In this document: one piece after another, positions 1 to 9,298 of the stretch
How positions within the stretch are numbered: the stretch's first letter is position 1
How the letters are laid out: each line of letters opens with the position of its first letter
Source: Chamaelirium japonicum
Lineage: Eukaryota > Streptophyta > Magnoliopsida > Liliales > Melanthiaceae
Direction: 5' to 3'
Assembly (NCBI GenBank): GCA_947650365.1
Contig: OX393550.1
Location: forward strand, 114,682,532 to 114,746,531
DNA length: 64,000 nt
Made by a program: the position numbers and the translations under genes
The notes under the pieces: model-generated
The model's input: the letters and a program-made list of their open reading frames with translations, nothing else
The model's database searches: none
What the model was told of the DNA's origin: nothing

Positions 1-1413
1 TGACTTCAGTACGAGTTGTTATATCACTGGCAGCTAGCAAAGGATGAAAATTATGACAATAAAGAATGCCTTCTTGTATGGAGAAATCGACAAAGACATA
101 TACAAGGAGCATCAACCCGGGTATGTTTCACATGATAATCTGAATCTTGTCTGCAAACTCAAGAAAACAGTTTACGGTCTTAAGCAAGCCCCAAGGGCAT
201 GGTATGGTAAGAATCGGAAGATCAGAGAGTATCTATCATTTTGTGGTTATCTTGCCTCTAATTTAGATCCTACCTTGTTTGTGAAGAAACAAGGTTATTT
301 ACATGTGATCGTCCTATTATATGTGAACAACATAATAGTCAAAAGTAACAATGATGGAGAGATTGATATACTTCGAGTCGAGCTCTCCATTCGGATTGAA
401 ATGAAAGACTTAGGTGAGTTAAGTTACTTCCCAAGCTTGGAAGTGGAAAAATCCGAAAAAGTAAAGGACGAGATATTTTTATCCCAAAGAAGCTACACGA
501 AAAAGCTTGTCCATAAGTTTGAGCTAAACAAACCCAAGAGATACTCCACTCCTAGAAGCCAATATAAAGATTAGGCAAGAAAAGGCCATGCTTCTTCGAA
601 ATCCATGACCATATCGTACTCTCGTGGGAAGTCTTATATATTTGACTATCACAAGAGCATATATTGTTTTCTCGGTTGGATTGGTTAGCCGGTTTATGCA
701 GGATCCACAAAAACCATATTTAGATGCAGTGAAATGAATTTTGAAGTATGTGTCTTCTACACTTAATATGGGGCTCATTTACAAGAAGAGAACTGAGTTC
801 AAAGTTCAAACTAAAGGGATACACTGATGTTGACTTTGGTGGAAAATTGGACGACCAAAGATCAACATAAGCTTATGTATTCTTATGCGGATCAACTGGT
901 ATTTCCTGGTGCAGCAGCCAGCAAGAAGTAAGATTCGGTCTCTTTTTCAACAACAGAGGCAGAGTACAAGGCTTCATCTCTTGCTGCACAAGAGTGTGTA
1001 GCTAACACAATTAATCGAGGATATCCATTCGCCAATTCACGCTCCTACCACAATCGTTGGTGACAATCAAAATGCAATAAAACTTGACACTAATCTCGTA
1101 TGGCATACAAGTACAAAACATATAGAGATTGAGCATCATTTTATTCGAAAGAGGTGTTGGAAGGTATTATCGAAGTGCAAGAAGTTCTAAGTGATGCAAG
1201 CATTGCTGACATTTTTGCAAATCACTTTCGAAAGGACCGTTAGAAGCTCTCTTTACAATTTAAACAAAACTTGGGATGGTTTCTTTTTTTTTTTTGACAT
1301 CGGCAAGTGTTTCGAAACCTTTCGGGTGATGGAACCTCTTCACCCTCCAACTAATCCCTTCGAGAAGGCGTACCGACCCACTCAAAAGTTTCCCTACACA
1401 TTTTGAAGGGTAG
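1..1413 (+). mobile_element. Ty1/copia element, 3' part of pol (fossil)
   Basis: The plus strand encodes the second half of a copia reverse transcriptase. Around 70-230 lies a segment with the family motif VYGLKQAPRAWY, and at about 310-340 a degenerate form of the catalytic YVDD box (LLYVNN). Downstream, roughly 800-1230, are pieces of the copia RNase H domain, recognisable by short motifs such as EAEYKA and KHIEIEHHF. Seen directly: the motif order RT then RNase H, as in Ty1/copia, in the same orientation as the LTR that follows. The element starts left of the window, and the copy is clearly broken (several breaks), so it is an old, inactive fossil. The lineage within copia cannot be fixed by eye. 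Confidence 0.85.
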
Positions 1414-1859
1414 TGTTAAGTTTTAAATTGAATTTCTAAAAAGTTCTACAAGATTCATGTAATAATTTTCTCTAGAACCTTCTTAGTTAGCAAGAAACGG
1501 TAAATTTAGAATAATGCCTTTATCGAGATTCGAGAATGTTCATTGTATCTAGATAGCCCTTAGAAGAGATGTATGTAGAAAGTTCTTGTGACTAGATTTT
1601 TCTAGGAAATTGATGTAATCTAGAGTTTTCTTCTAGGCCTATACATAACCATGTGCACACGACATTTCATTCAAGTGAGATCGATTCAAGTCAAGTCCTT
1701 CCTTCCACTTCTTCTTTGCTTGTTTCGCCCTTTCCATTGCTCTAGTTGGGTTGTTGATCTTTTTCTACATTGGTTAACGATCTTGGGCTAGTGAGAACGC
1801 TTGGTCCGCTAGTTGAAAAGTGGATTGTCCGGTAATTGGATATCCATTTCTTCACAACA
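1414..1859 (+). mobile_element. 3' LTR of the copia fossil
   Basis: A stretch of about 446 bp directly follows the RNase H remnant. It begins TGTTAAG just after a purine-rich tract (GAAGGG, a polypurine-tract candidate at about 1405-1410) and ends CACAACA, so the ends form the expected TGTT...AACA-type inverted termini. The matching 5' LTR is outside the window, so the borders rest on the terminal motifs only. Confidence 0.6.
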
Positions 1860-1959
1860 CCGATCTTGGCCGGTCATTTTATGACATCAATCACTAATTA
1901 GATCTCACTTAACCATATTGTGCTGAAAATAAATTGAAGAAGGTTGGGATTGTTTTCAG

Positions 1960-2108
1960 GGGGCATGCTATAATGCGGCATGCGGTACATGCGGCATCGC
2001 ACCGCAGCCGTCTGATGCACGCATTGCGTGCATGCGATGCACGCAGCTGTGCATCGACAGCTGCGTTGCGGTGCCGCACTTACCGCATGCCGCATTATAG
2101 CATTTCTC
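1960..2108. mobile_element. Foldback MITE, probably Mutator-type, with 9-bp target duplication
   Basis: The sequence is almost a complete palindrome. The arms starting ATGCTATAATGCGGCATGCG near 1965 and ending near 2102 are perfect reverse complements for at least 23 bp, and the centre is also rich in inverted GCATGC-type motifs. It is flanked by the 9-bp direct repeat TGTTTTCAG (1951-1959 and 2109-2117). A 9-bp duplication and long terminal inverted repeats are typical of Mutator-like elements. It is too short to encode a transposase and is therefore non-autonomous. The superfamily is inferred only from duplication length and end structure. Confidence 0.75.
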
Positions 2109-2281
2109 TGTTTTCAGAGCGTTACCACTTTCTCACAGAAATCGCCAATCATCATTTTGAAGAAATGCATCCCCTTTGCTTCGAAATGATTCCAGTAGTA
2201 GTGCTCCTCCCACTCCATGCAGCTCTTGCAACCCTCCGCCATTTTGCCACCCTGAAATTTTTTTAAAAAAGTTTCAGAAAT

Positions 2282-2282
2282 A

Positions 2283-2337
<55 letters not shown>
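2282..2337. repeat. (TA)n microsatellite
   Basis: An uninterrupted run of TA dinucleotides of about 54 bp, next to a short GAGAGA tract. It produces an artefactual Ile-Tyr open frame on the minus strand. Confidence 0.97.
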
Positions 2338-2343
<6 letters not shown>

Positions 2344-3060
2344 AATCGAGAACAATGTCAGAGAGGAAAACCCAGAATCTGTAATATGGTAAAGCAAGCA
2401 TTTTTAAATTAGCAAGCACATCTTCTCATTTGGGTCTTCGCCAAATTTTAATTTTTCGTATCGGTGTGCTTTACATAATTGATAAACATCAAGAATAAGG
2501 AAAGAAAATGAAGAAAAAAATCCTTTTTTTTTGGAATTAAAATACAAATAATACCAACAACAAAAAAAAAGGGTAGGAAATTACAAATTGCTTCCCGCTC
2601 CTTCTCCTTCTCTGTCTCCAAGCGGGATGACGATATGGACTTGGAGTGGGTTATGTGCGGTGGCAGTGTGCATGACGATCCAACTTCCGAGCACTAAAGT
2701 TCGAAGCTGAAGCTGGAACGACGCCATGGAATGAAGCGGCGGTCGAATTGTGAGATCCCTCGAGCAATGCTATTCAACCCGAAGAGTTTGTCCCGAATGA
2801 CGTGGCATCCACACTGGGTCCCTTTGCCTGTCGGTCGGGGCTGGATGCAAGGGATTGCTGTGATCCGGACCCGTCATTTGGTTGGCTAGTAAACCTCATA
2901 CAATTTACTTTACTACGACTTTTTAGATCCAAACAGCAGCTAAGATACTCTAGGACAAATAGTATTATTTTCATATTTGTATCTGATTTGTATAGTAAAC
3001 ATGAGAAATGTTATTTAACCATCCCCATAGCCAACCCAAATCTATAAGTATTACTAACAT
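2338..3060. other. Unassigned AT-rich spacer
   Basis: About 720 bp with no coding region, repeat or element end that I recognise. It contains several A or T homopolymers (around 2510-2570) and no frame with convincing protein similarity. Confidence 0.5.
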
Positions 3061-3806
3061 GAATCCCGGGCAATACCCGGATGAATTTGATGCACGCCGC
3101 TTGGCACAAACGACATCACAGCCGTTTGAAGGAGTGTGCAATTCGGATTGAGTATGATTCACTCCTTTGAGTGCCCATCACAAAGTTATGAAAGTGAGCT
3201 GCCAAGTTGGCAATTTTTAACCACATATTTCTCAAATCTTTGTTTGCCTCATATTCTGTTGGAAGTTTTAGAATTTATCTTTAATGAGATATTATGAGAA
3301 AATACCGTGTTCATACACGAGAGAATGATTCTTGCCCTTTAAAAGAGGTCCACGTGTCAGTATTATATTATTAGACTATAAGATACTATCAGATTAATGG
3401 TCGGATGAGTCACTAAATCAACCTCTGTAGGCCTTCACGATCCAGATCATGACAATCTAATAGTATCTAATCTAATAGTATTTAATACTAAATTGGAGCC
3501 CTCTCTCCCGTGTTGTGACACATGGACCTTGTTTGAAGATCTAGATCCTTCTCCCATGTGTAAACGAGGCTCTGTCATAAATCCTATTAAAATCATAGTA
3601 TAAAGATGATAAATACTTATTCGATAGTTTTTAATGATCATTTGATGTTAATTAGAAAAATCATTAAACTATCTTTCTCTCTCTAACAAATGAATCATAC
3701 CCCGACGAGTGAATCACACTCACTCTAGCTTGCACGCTTCTTCGGACGGTTGTGATGTCATCTGTGCCAAGTGGCATGCATCAAGTTCATCCGGACATTA
3801 CCCAGG
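3061..3806. mobile_element. Non-autonomous TIR element, left and central part (split by Tat element 1)
   Basis: The left end (3061-3175) and right end (about 3695-3806) are imperfect inverted repeats of about 110 bp. The outermost bases read GAATCCCGGGCAATACCCGG on the left and, reverse-complemented, GAAACCTGGGTAATGTCCGG on the right. The last nine bases of the right arm lie at 15013-15021, because Tat element 1 inserted five bases inside the old end. TTACTA occurs just outside both ends (3051-3056 and 15022-15027), a possible but weak target duplication. No transposase is encoded. Mutator-like or hAT-like are both possible. Confidence 0.6.
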
Positions 3807-4232
3807 TGTGGGGGGTTTTTAGTCGAACCGGACGGTTCGGGTGGCAAGCACAATCCAACAAGCCAAAGAGAAGAGAGAAAACGGTAGTTACGTGGAAAAA
3901 CTCCTTCGCAATGTCGAAGGAGAAAAAACCACGGGTGGGGCGAGAATGCACTAAAACAATTCCTTCGGTTACAATCTCTCACCTTAACCCCAATTACACA
4001 CCCCGAGGACCGGTCTCCCAAACTACCGACCCCTGCAGGTTCACTCAGACTACCGACCGCCGCAGGCAGCGTCTGACTACCGGTCGCTGCAGACAGTATC
4101 TAGCTACCAACCAACCTCCGCAGACAGTCTCTGACTACTGTCCGACCGACCTCCGTAGCTCCGTGAATTCCGGGATGAAACGGGCAGCGTTTCCTCCAGA
4201 ATCCTTCTCCTTCTTGCTGAAGGGGTAGGTCC

Positions 4233-4242
4233 CCTTTTATAG
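4233..4242 (-). promoter_or_regulatory. TATA box in LTR (minus strand)
   Basis: Minus-strand CTATAAAAGG in a GC-rich context, about 430 bp from the internal-side end of the LTR. The same box is present in the other LTR at 14261-14270 and, as CTATAAAAGGG, in the related LTR of Tat element 2 (25312-25322). This conservation supports it as the LTR promoter. Confidence 0.7.
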
Positions 4243-4512
4243 TAGTGGGGTGATGGTTACGGCGCTCCGCGAAAGACGGGTTGACGACGTGTCCCCGCAA
4301 TGAGCTCAACCGCCACGGTTGTGATGACGTGGCGCGCGGTCGACTCCCAGCCACTTTGGCCAGAAATCTCGGAGCGTAATCAGGCCTCCTAGATCTCCAG
4401 GTTCGACTGTCGCATCGTGCCTCGGCTTGTTGCACGGGCGACCGAGGAGGAATGAAATATATAAAAAAAAGGGTGGGGGTGTTGCGCAGCCGCCCCCCCC
4501 CCCCCCCCCCCC

Positions 4513-4912
4513 TTTTTGTTGTCTGATGACCGACCGACCGAGGAAGGAGGGGGGGGCTGCTGCTCCCCCCTGATGACCGGCCGACCGAGGCAAGGAAGGG
4601 GGGGCTGTTGCCCCCCTCTGATGACCGGCCGACCGAGGCAAGGGGGGCTGTTGCCCCCCTTTCTCTGATGACCGACGGACCGAGGCAAGGAGGGGAGGGG
4701 CTGTTGTCCCCCTCTGATGACCGGCCGACCGAGGCAAGGAGGGGGGGGCTGTTGTCCCCCTCTGATGACCGGCCGACCGAGGCAAGGAGGGGGGGCTGCT
4801 GCCCCCTCAGATGATCGGCCGACCGAGGCAAAAGGGGGGGGGGGGCTGTTGCCCCCCTTTCTCTGATGACCGGCCGACCGAGGCAAGGAGGGGGGGGGGG
4901 CTGTTGCACGGT
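4513..4912. repeat. GC-rich tandem repeat within LTR (about 50 bp x 8)
   Basis: Successive units carry TGATGACCGGCCGACCGAGG followed by a G-tract of 5-11 bases and a short C-tract, with spacing of roughly 45-60 bp. The G-tracts vary in length between units and between the two LTRs. Proline/arginine-rich open frames across this stretch are repeat artefacts. Confidence 0.93.
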
Positions 4913-5021
4913 CGACCCCCCCACTCCTTCCTCGTTTCTTTGCGCAGCCGACCGGGAGGGTACACACAATACCCCCTCCTGACTGGACGGTCTTCGATCC
5001 CGTTCGGTTAGGATCGCTCGG

Positions 5022-5250
5022 CCTCGATTTGCATGCCCACCTCGATTTGTATGCCTGCCTCGGTTTGTGTGCCTACCTCGATTAGCGTGCTTGACTCGGT
5101 TTGCGTGTCCACCTCGACTTGTATGCCCGCCTCGATTTGCATGCTCGCCTCGGTTTGCATGTCCGTCTCGGTTTGTGTGCTTGCCTCAGTTTGCCTGCCC
5201 ACCTCGGTTTGCGTGCTCGCCTCGGTTTGCCTGCCCGCTTCGTCCCGGTG
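5022..5250. repeat. 18-bp minisatellite
   Basis: About 12-13 copies of an 18-bp unit, typified by CCTCGGTTTGCGTGCTCG, just inside the LTR and upstream of the antisense promoter. Because the unit is six codons long it leaves several frames open (for example Gln-Thr-Glu-Ala repeats on the minus strand), which should not be read as genes. Confidence 0.95.
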
Positions 5251-5374
5251 CTGTAGGGACTCCAAGTAACTGTCTGGGCTTTTTTTGGTTTTTCGCCATA
5301 TGGCATCACCAGGCGTCGCCACCTCACCGCCTATTTTTCTCGAAATCCGAACCAACTCCCACAGTTCCAACTTT

Positions 5375-5386
5375 CTCTATAAATAG
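5375..5386 (+). promoter_or_regulatory. TATA box of the antisense gene-like unit
   Basis: CTCTATAAATAG on the plus strand, opposite to gag and integrase. It lies 165 bp upstream of the ATG at 5551 and is followed by a pyrimidine-rich leader. Its position and consensus quality suggest a promoter independent of the LTR. Confidence 0.6.
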
Positions 5387-5550
5387 GACCCCGAGGGTTC
5401 ATTTCTTTCCTCTGCTTCAGACTTCTCCTCTGTGGCTGAAGATTCGTTTGGGTTGATAACTCGCTACACGTAGCTCCCTTTGGATACACACCGAGGAGTC
5501 GCGTGTTGGAAGGAAGTTCGCTTGGATACACACCGAGAGCCGTCGTCGAA

Positions 5551-7586
5551 GATGTCTTTCACCTGGTTCGTCATGACGAAGAAGTTCCCGCTGATGGAGG
5601 AGGTCCGGGCGGCTTATGGCATTCCGGATACGATCTCACTCTCCTTCGCTACTGGTCCTTTGGACCCTGACGATGGCGACCGTACCGTCATCACCCTCGG
5701 GCAGCTACGTTGCGGCCTGAGACTTCCCCTTGCAAGCTTCTCTGGTCGCCTGCTAGAGTACATGAAAGTGTCTCCAGGCTAGATAGCTGGCAACGGCTGG
5801 AGGATCCTCCGCTGCATGGAAGCAATAGAAGAACTGGCGGGGCAGCAGCTCTGTGTCGCGTATCTTTTGAAGAAGTATTTCGTCAAGGACTACAAGATGA
5901 CGCCAGGCGACGTATTTTCCTACTTCAGCCTGCAGGCACGCGCTGGCAGTCGCCCTCCCATCGGGGGCTTATCTGACTCCGTGAGGGGTTGGAAGGAGTG
6001 CCCCATTGTGATCGGAGGACCCTGGAGGGGTCATTTCAAAATTCCCGGTCAAGTCTCCAACCTCGCCGCGACCATCGAGGACTTCTACCCCTTTAGGCAG
6101 CTTCAGTACCCTGGGGCTGTTGAGGAGGAGTTGGACCAACTGATTAGGAGGGTGACGCGTAACGACGACGACTGACGGCAGCTGTTTCCGAAGCTCTCGG
6201 TTGTTAGGTCTTACAGTGCTACTCCCAAGAAGGGCAAGCAGCCAGCAGTGTCCGGTAGGGAAGAAGAGCCCTCTGCTTACTCTTCGGAGCTCCCTGACAG
6301 GTACGTCAGCTCCGTCCGATGCTTCAACCCAAACACAGCTGCATCTAAACTTTGCGTGATCTTCAGGCGTCGCACAAGGTCGACTGTAGCTGCAGGCGAC
6401 TGCAGACAACCAGCTGCGACAACGTAGTTGCACCCGCGGGGAAGGCTAAGAGGCGCGCCTTTCTAAATAAGTCCTCCAGCGACGACGATGAAGGTCGCTC
6501 TCCTCCCGCTCCCGCCACGCGATAACCTGCTTGCGATGATCTTCGTTCCCTCCCCGACGACTAGTCAGAAGACGTGTCGTCGACGGGTAGACATTACGTG
6601 GAGATAGAAGCATCCGAGAAGTCTTCCAGTTATAGTCTCTCTCTCTCTCGGGCGGGGTAAGCAAGCCATGCCGTCTAGCTCTGCGGGGTCGCGTGGGCGA
6701 GCTTCATCCCGCGCTCCTACTGCTGCGCCTTCTGCTGCCCCTACTGCTGCACCAACTGTTGCACCTACCGCTATACTTTTCGATCACGTGGATGTCCGAC
6801 ACTTCATGGCTTCACCTTCCTCCTCTGCTTCGGGGGGCGTCGCTGGGCCGCCTCCCCGTTCTCCCCCCGGAGCTACCAAAGCTACCTCTCACTGTCGTTC
6901 CCCTTGGCAGAGGATACTGGGGTGGACAGTTCCAGCTGGCGGAGCCAGCTCGGCGACCTTCGTGAGGTAAGTCTTCGAGTCGTTGTAGCCTTGATTGCAG
7001 TAGTAGTTTCCACTCCTGACTCTTTGGTACATATCTCTTCTACTTTTGCCAGATGATCGGTCGCGTAGCTACGATTGCCGGCTATGTCGCCGAGGGGGGT
7101 GCTCGAAGGATGGCGCAGCTTGAGGCCTCCCTGCGGACTGCTCGGCAGGAATTGAGAGAGACACACGCTCAGTTAGCGGAAGCTCGACGGGTTCATACTG
7201 AAGAGTTAGCTGCAGTCCAGGCTCAGCTCGAAGTCGCGCAGGCAAACGCTGCTGACCCCTTCGAGTTTCAAGAAGCACTGGATACCGCTCAGGCAGAAAT
7301 TGACGAGCTGTGGGAACGGTTCAGGGACCAGGCCGCTGCGATCAGGAGGCAGTGAACAGATGCCGAGGCCGTCAAAGCAGCTCATGAAGCCGAAATCGCC
7401 GTGTTGAAGGCCTCCCTTGACCAGGCCGAAGCATCACATAAGGCTGTGCTTGCTCAGCAGCATGCAGACTTATCCACAGAGTGCAAGTCACTTCTTGAAG
7501 AACAGGCGGCGGGGTGGCGTAAGAAGGTTGCGAAGCTGCGCAGCAAGCTCCCGCCGGGGCCGTGGAAAGCTGGGGGAGACGACTGA
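5551..7586 (+). mobile_element. Extra ORF of Tat element 1, antisense to pol, coiled-coil C-terminus (fossil)
   Basis: Plus-strand coding segments lie between the integrase and the 3' LTR, opposite to the element's other genes. An N-terminal part (from ATG 5551) and a second part (5816-6175, with a KYFVKDYKMTPGDVF-type stretch) resemble the gag/transposase-like extra proteins carried by some plant Tat elements. A middle part (6668-6966) is rich in Ala, Ser and Pro. The C-terminal parts (7053-7355, 7401-7586) are Ala/Gln/Glu-rich with heptad spacing, a likely coiled coil. Two intervals have intron-like borders (GTACGT...TTCAG, about 6301-6365; GTAAGT...TTTGCCAG, about 6968-7052). A TATA box lies upstream and AATAAA-like signals downstream. 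Function unknown; the copy is broken. Additional antisense ORFs are known in the Tat clade, but this assignment is by position and composition only. Confidence 0.65.
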
Positions 7587-7607
7587 CCGCTCCCGCTTAC
7601 TGTCTTA

Positions 7608-7626
7608 TTTTGTGATATAATAAACC
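7608..7626 (+). terminator. Polyadenylation-signal candidate of the antisense unit
   Basis: TGTGATATAATAAACC lies about 25-40 bp after the last coding segment of the plus-strand unit. AATAAA and near-matches here fit a plant polyadenylation region. No downstream element can be verified by eye. Confidence 0.45.
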
Positions 7627-7756
7627 CGCGTTCTCGTTTGTATTGAGACCTCTAGCGTGATCTATTTGAATGTCATGGCTACAATCTTTCTTATATCGAT
7701 CTTGCATCTTAAGTACACATCGACGACGTGTCATTGAAATTTGGCTCTCGTGTTTT

Positions 7757-7850
7757 GACTACACGTCGACGACGCGCATAACTACACGTCGACGACATGC
7801 ATAACTACATGTCGACGACATGCATAACTACACGTCGACGACATGCGACC
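7757..7850. repeat. 23-bp tandem repeat
   Basis: Four copies of ACGTCGACGACATGCATAAC-type units, 23 bp each. Related single CGTCGACGACG motifs occur just upstream (about 7710-7755). Confidence 0.9.
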
Positions 7851-7902
7851 AAAATTTGGCCCTTATATGAGCGGGGGGTGATATACCGTACCTTGCTTGC
7901 GT

Positions 7903-8340
7903 TGGTCGATCGGTCGTACCCCCGAGGGGTCTGTCAATCGTTCCTCCCAGGTGTTCACCGGCCGGTCGCACCCTCCGCAGGGACCTGTAGACCGGTCGGC
8001 CAAGTGGTAGAACTCGCTCGGAGTGTTATGTACCACTTGGTTTAGGTTGGTTGACCGGTCGTACCCCGACGGGATCTGTCGACCGATCTTCCCAGGTGTT
8101 CACCAGCCGGTCACGCCCTTTGCAGGGACCTATCGACCGGTCGGTCAAGTGGTAGAACTCGCTCGGAGTATTATGTACCACTTGGTTTAGGTTGGTCAAC
8201 CGGTCGTACCCCGGCGGGGTCTGTCGACCGATCTTCCCAGGTGTTCACCGGTCGGTCACGCCCTTCGCAGGGACCTGTCGACCGATCAGCCAATTTGTAG
8301 AACTCGCTCGAAGTGTTATGTACCACTTGGTTTAGGTTGC
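7903..8340. repeat. Tandem repeat of about 145 bp, three copies
   Basis: Units start at about 7903, 8047 and 8192. Each holds a GACCGGTCG-type palindrome, the string CCCAGGTGTTCACC and a CCAAGTGGTAGAACTCGCTC block. The copies differ by a few substitutions. They lie between the antisense unit and the integrase end. Confidence 0.93.
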
Positions 8341-8446
8341 CTTAGTTAACCATTATTCTCACGCATGAACAAGAACGCTGAGCAAATGCATCTTTATTGA
8401 ATAGATCCGGAATTACAAAATGGTTACAAGCGTCTCGCCCATTTAG

Positions 8447-9293
8447 CTACCCTGGTAGAACTTGCGCAGATTGGTGGCATTCCATGGCCTTGCTAGTGCA
8501 TCGCCGTCTTGAGTCTTCAGGCGGTAGGCTCCATTCTTTCCCATTCCATCGATAATGTATGGTCCTTCCCAGGTAACACCCAGCTTGCCACTTCCCAGCT
8601 CCTTGGTATTGTCGAAGACCTTCTACATGACCAGGTCCCCTTGTTTGAATACTCGCCTTCTAACCTTGTGGTCATACGCCCTCTTGATGGCCTGATGATA
8701 ATTGGCTAAGCACGCTCTCGCTCTCTCCCTCTTCTCTTCCAGCAGGTCTAGACCATCGAGTAGGAGTTCGTCATTCAGCTCTGGGTCGGCAGCTACGACT
8801 GTTCGCTATATTGGGACCAGGGTTTCCGTTGGCAGGACGAATTCGGAGCCGTAGGTAAGGCTGAACGGGGACTCTCCCGTCTGACGCTTCGGTGTCGTCC
8901 GATAGGCCCATAGAACTCCGGGTAGAGCCTCTTTCCACAAACCCTTCTTCTGCTCCAGCTTCTTCTTCAGTATGTCCAGAATGGCACGATTTGTCGATTG
9001 TGCCTGCCCGTTGCTCTGAGGGTACCGTGGTGTAGAGAAGAACAACTTGATGTTGTTACTGGCACAGAACTTCTTAATTGACTCCGCATAGAATTGTCGC
9101 CTGTTGTCTGCAACAAAAGCCCGCGGCAGTCCGAATCGACAGATGATGCTGCTCCATAGGAACTTTCCTACTTGAACTTCTTCAATCTTCAGCAACGGAA
9201 TTACCTCCACCCACTTGGTGAAGTAGTCGGTGGCGACGAGGAGAAACTTCTTTCGATTGGGTGACATCGACAAGGGACCCAAAATATCCAACT
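8447..9293 (-). mobile_element. Integrase region of Tat element 1 (fossil)
   Basis: The minus strand encodes the catalytic core of a Ty3/gypsy integrase: DILGPLSMSPNRKKFLLVAT, then TDYFTKWVEVIPL, FGLPRAFVADN and a YPQSNGQAQSTNRAIL block, which is the classic D,D(35)E arrangement. Continuing to about 8447 is the C-terminal domain, ending in the family-typical ATNLRKFY string. The zinc-binding N-terminus is absent because an inserted element borders the core at 9299. The copy is a broken fossil. Confidence 0.88.
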
Positions 9294-9298
9294 GTTAA

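Larger units (their letters stand above)
3807..4968 (-). mobile_element. LTR of Tat element 1 (3' LTR in element orientation)
   Basis: Starts TGTGGGGGG and ends TACACACA, so the ends are TGTG...CACA. It aligns throughout with 13835-15012. It contains a minus-strand TATA box (4233-4242, CTATAAAAGG), an internal tandem array (4513-4912) and a C homopolymer of about 22 bp (about 4492-4513). Confidence 0.92.

Noticed and set aside
2114-2419. Minus-strand 101-codon frame with an Ile-Tyr run
   Set aside because: Its core is the (TA)n microsatellite; the rest has no similarity.
4100-5011. Proline/arginine-rich open frames on both strands in the LTR
   Set aside because: They arise from GC-rich tandem units within the LTR; the same frames appear in the second LTR with shifted lengths.
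5008-5456. Gln-Thr-Glu-Ala repeat protein on the minus strand and Cys/Leu/Pro-rich frames on the plus strand
   Set aside because: Artefacts of the 18-bp minisatellite at 5022-5250.
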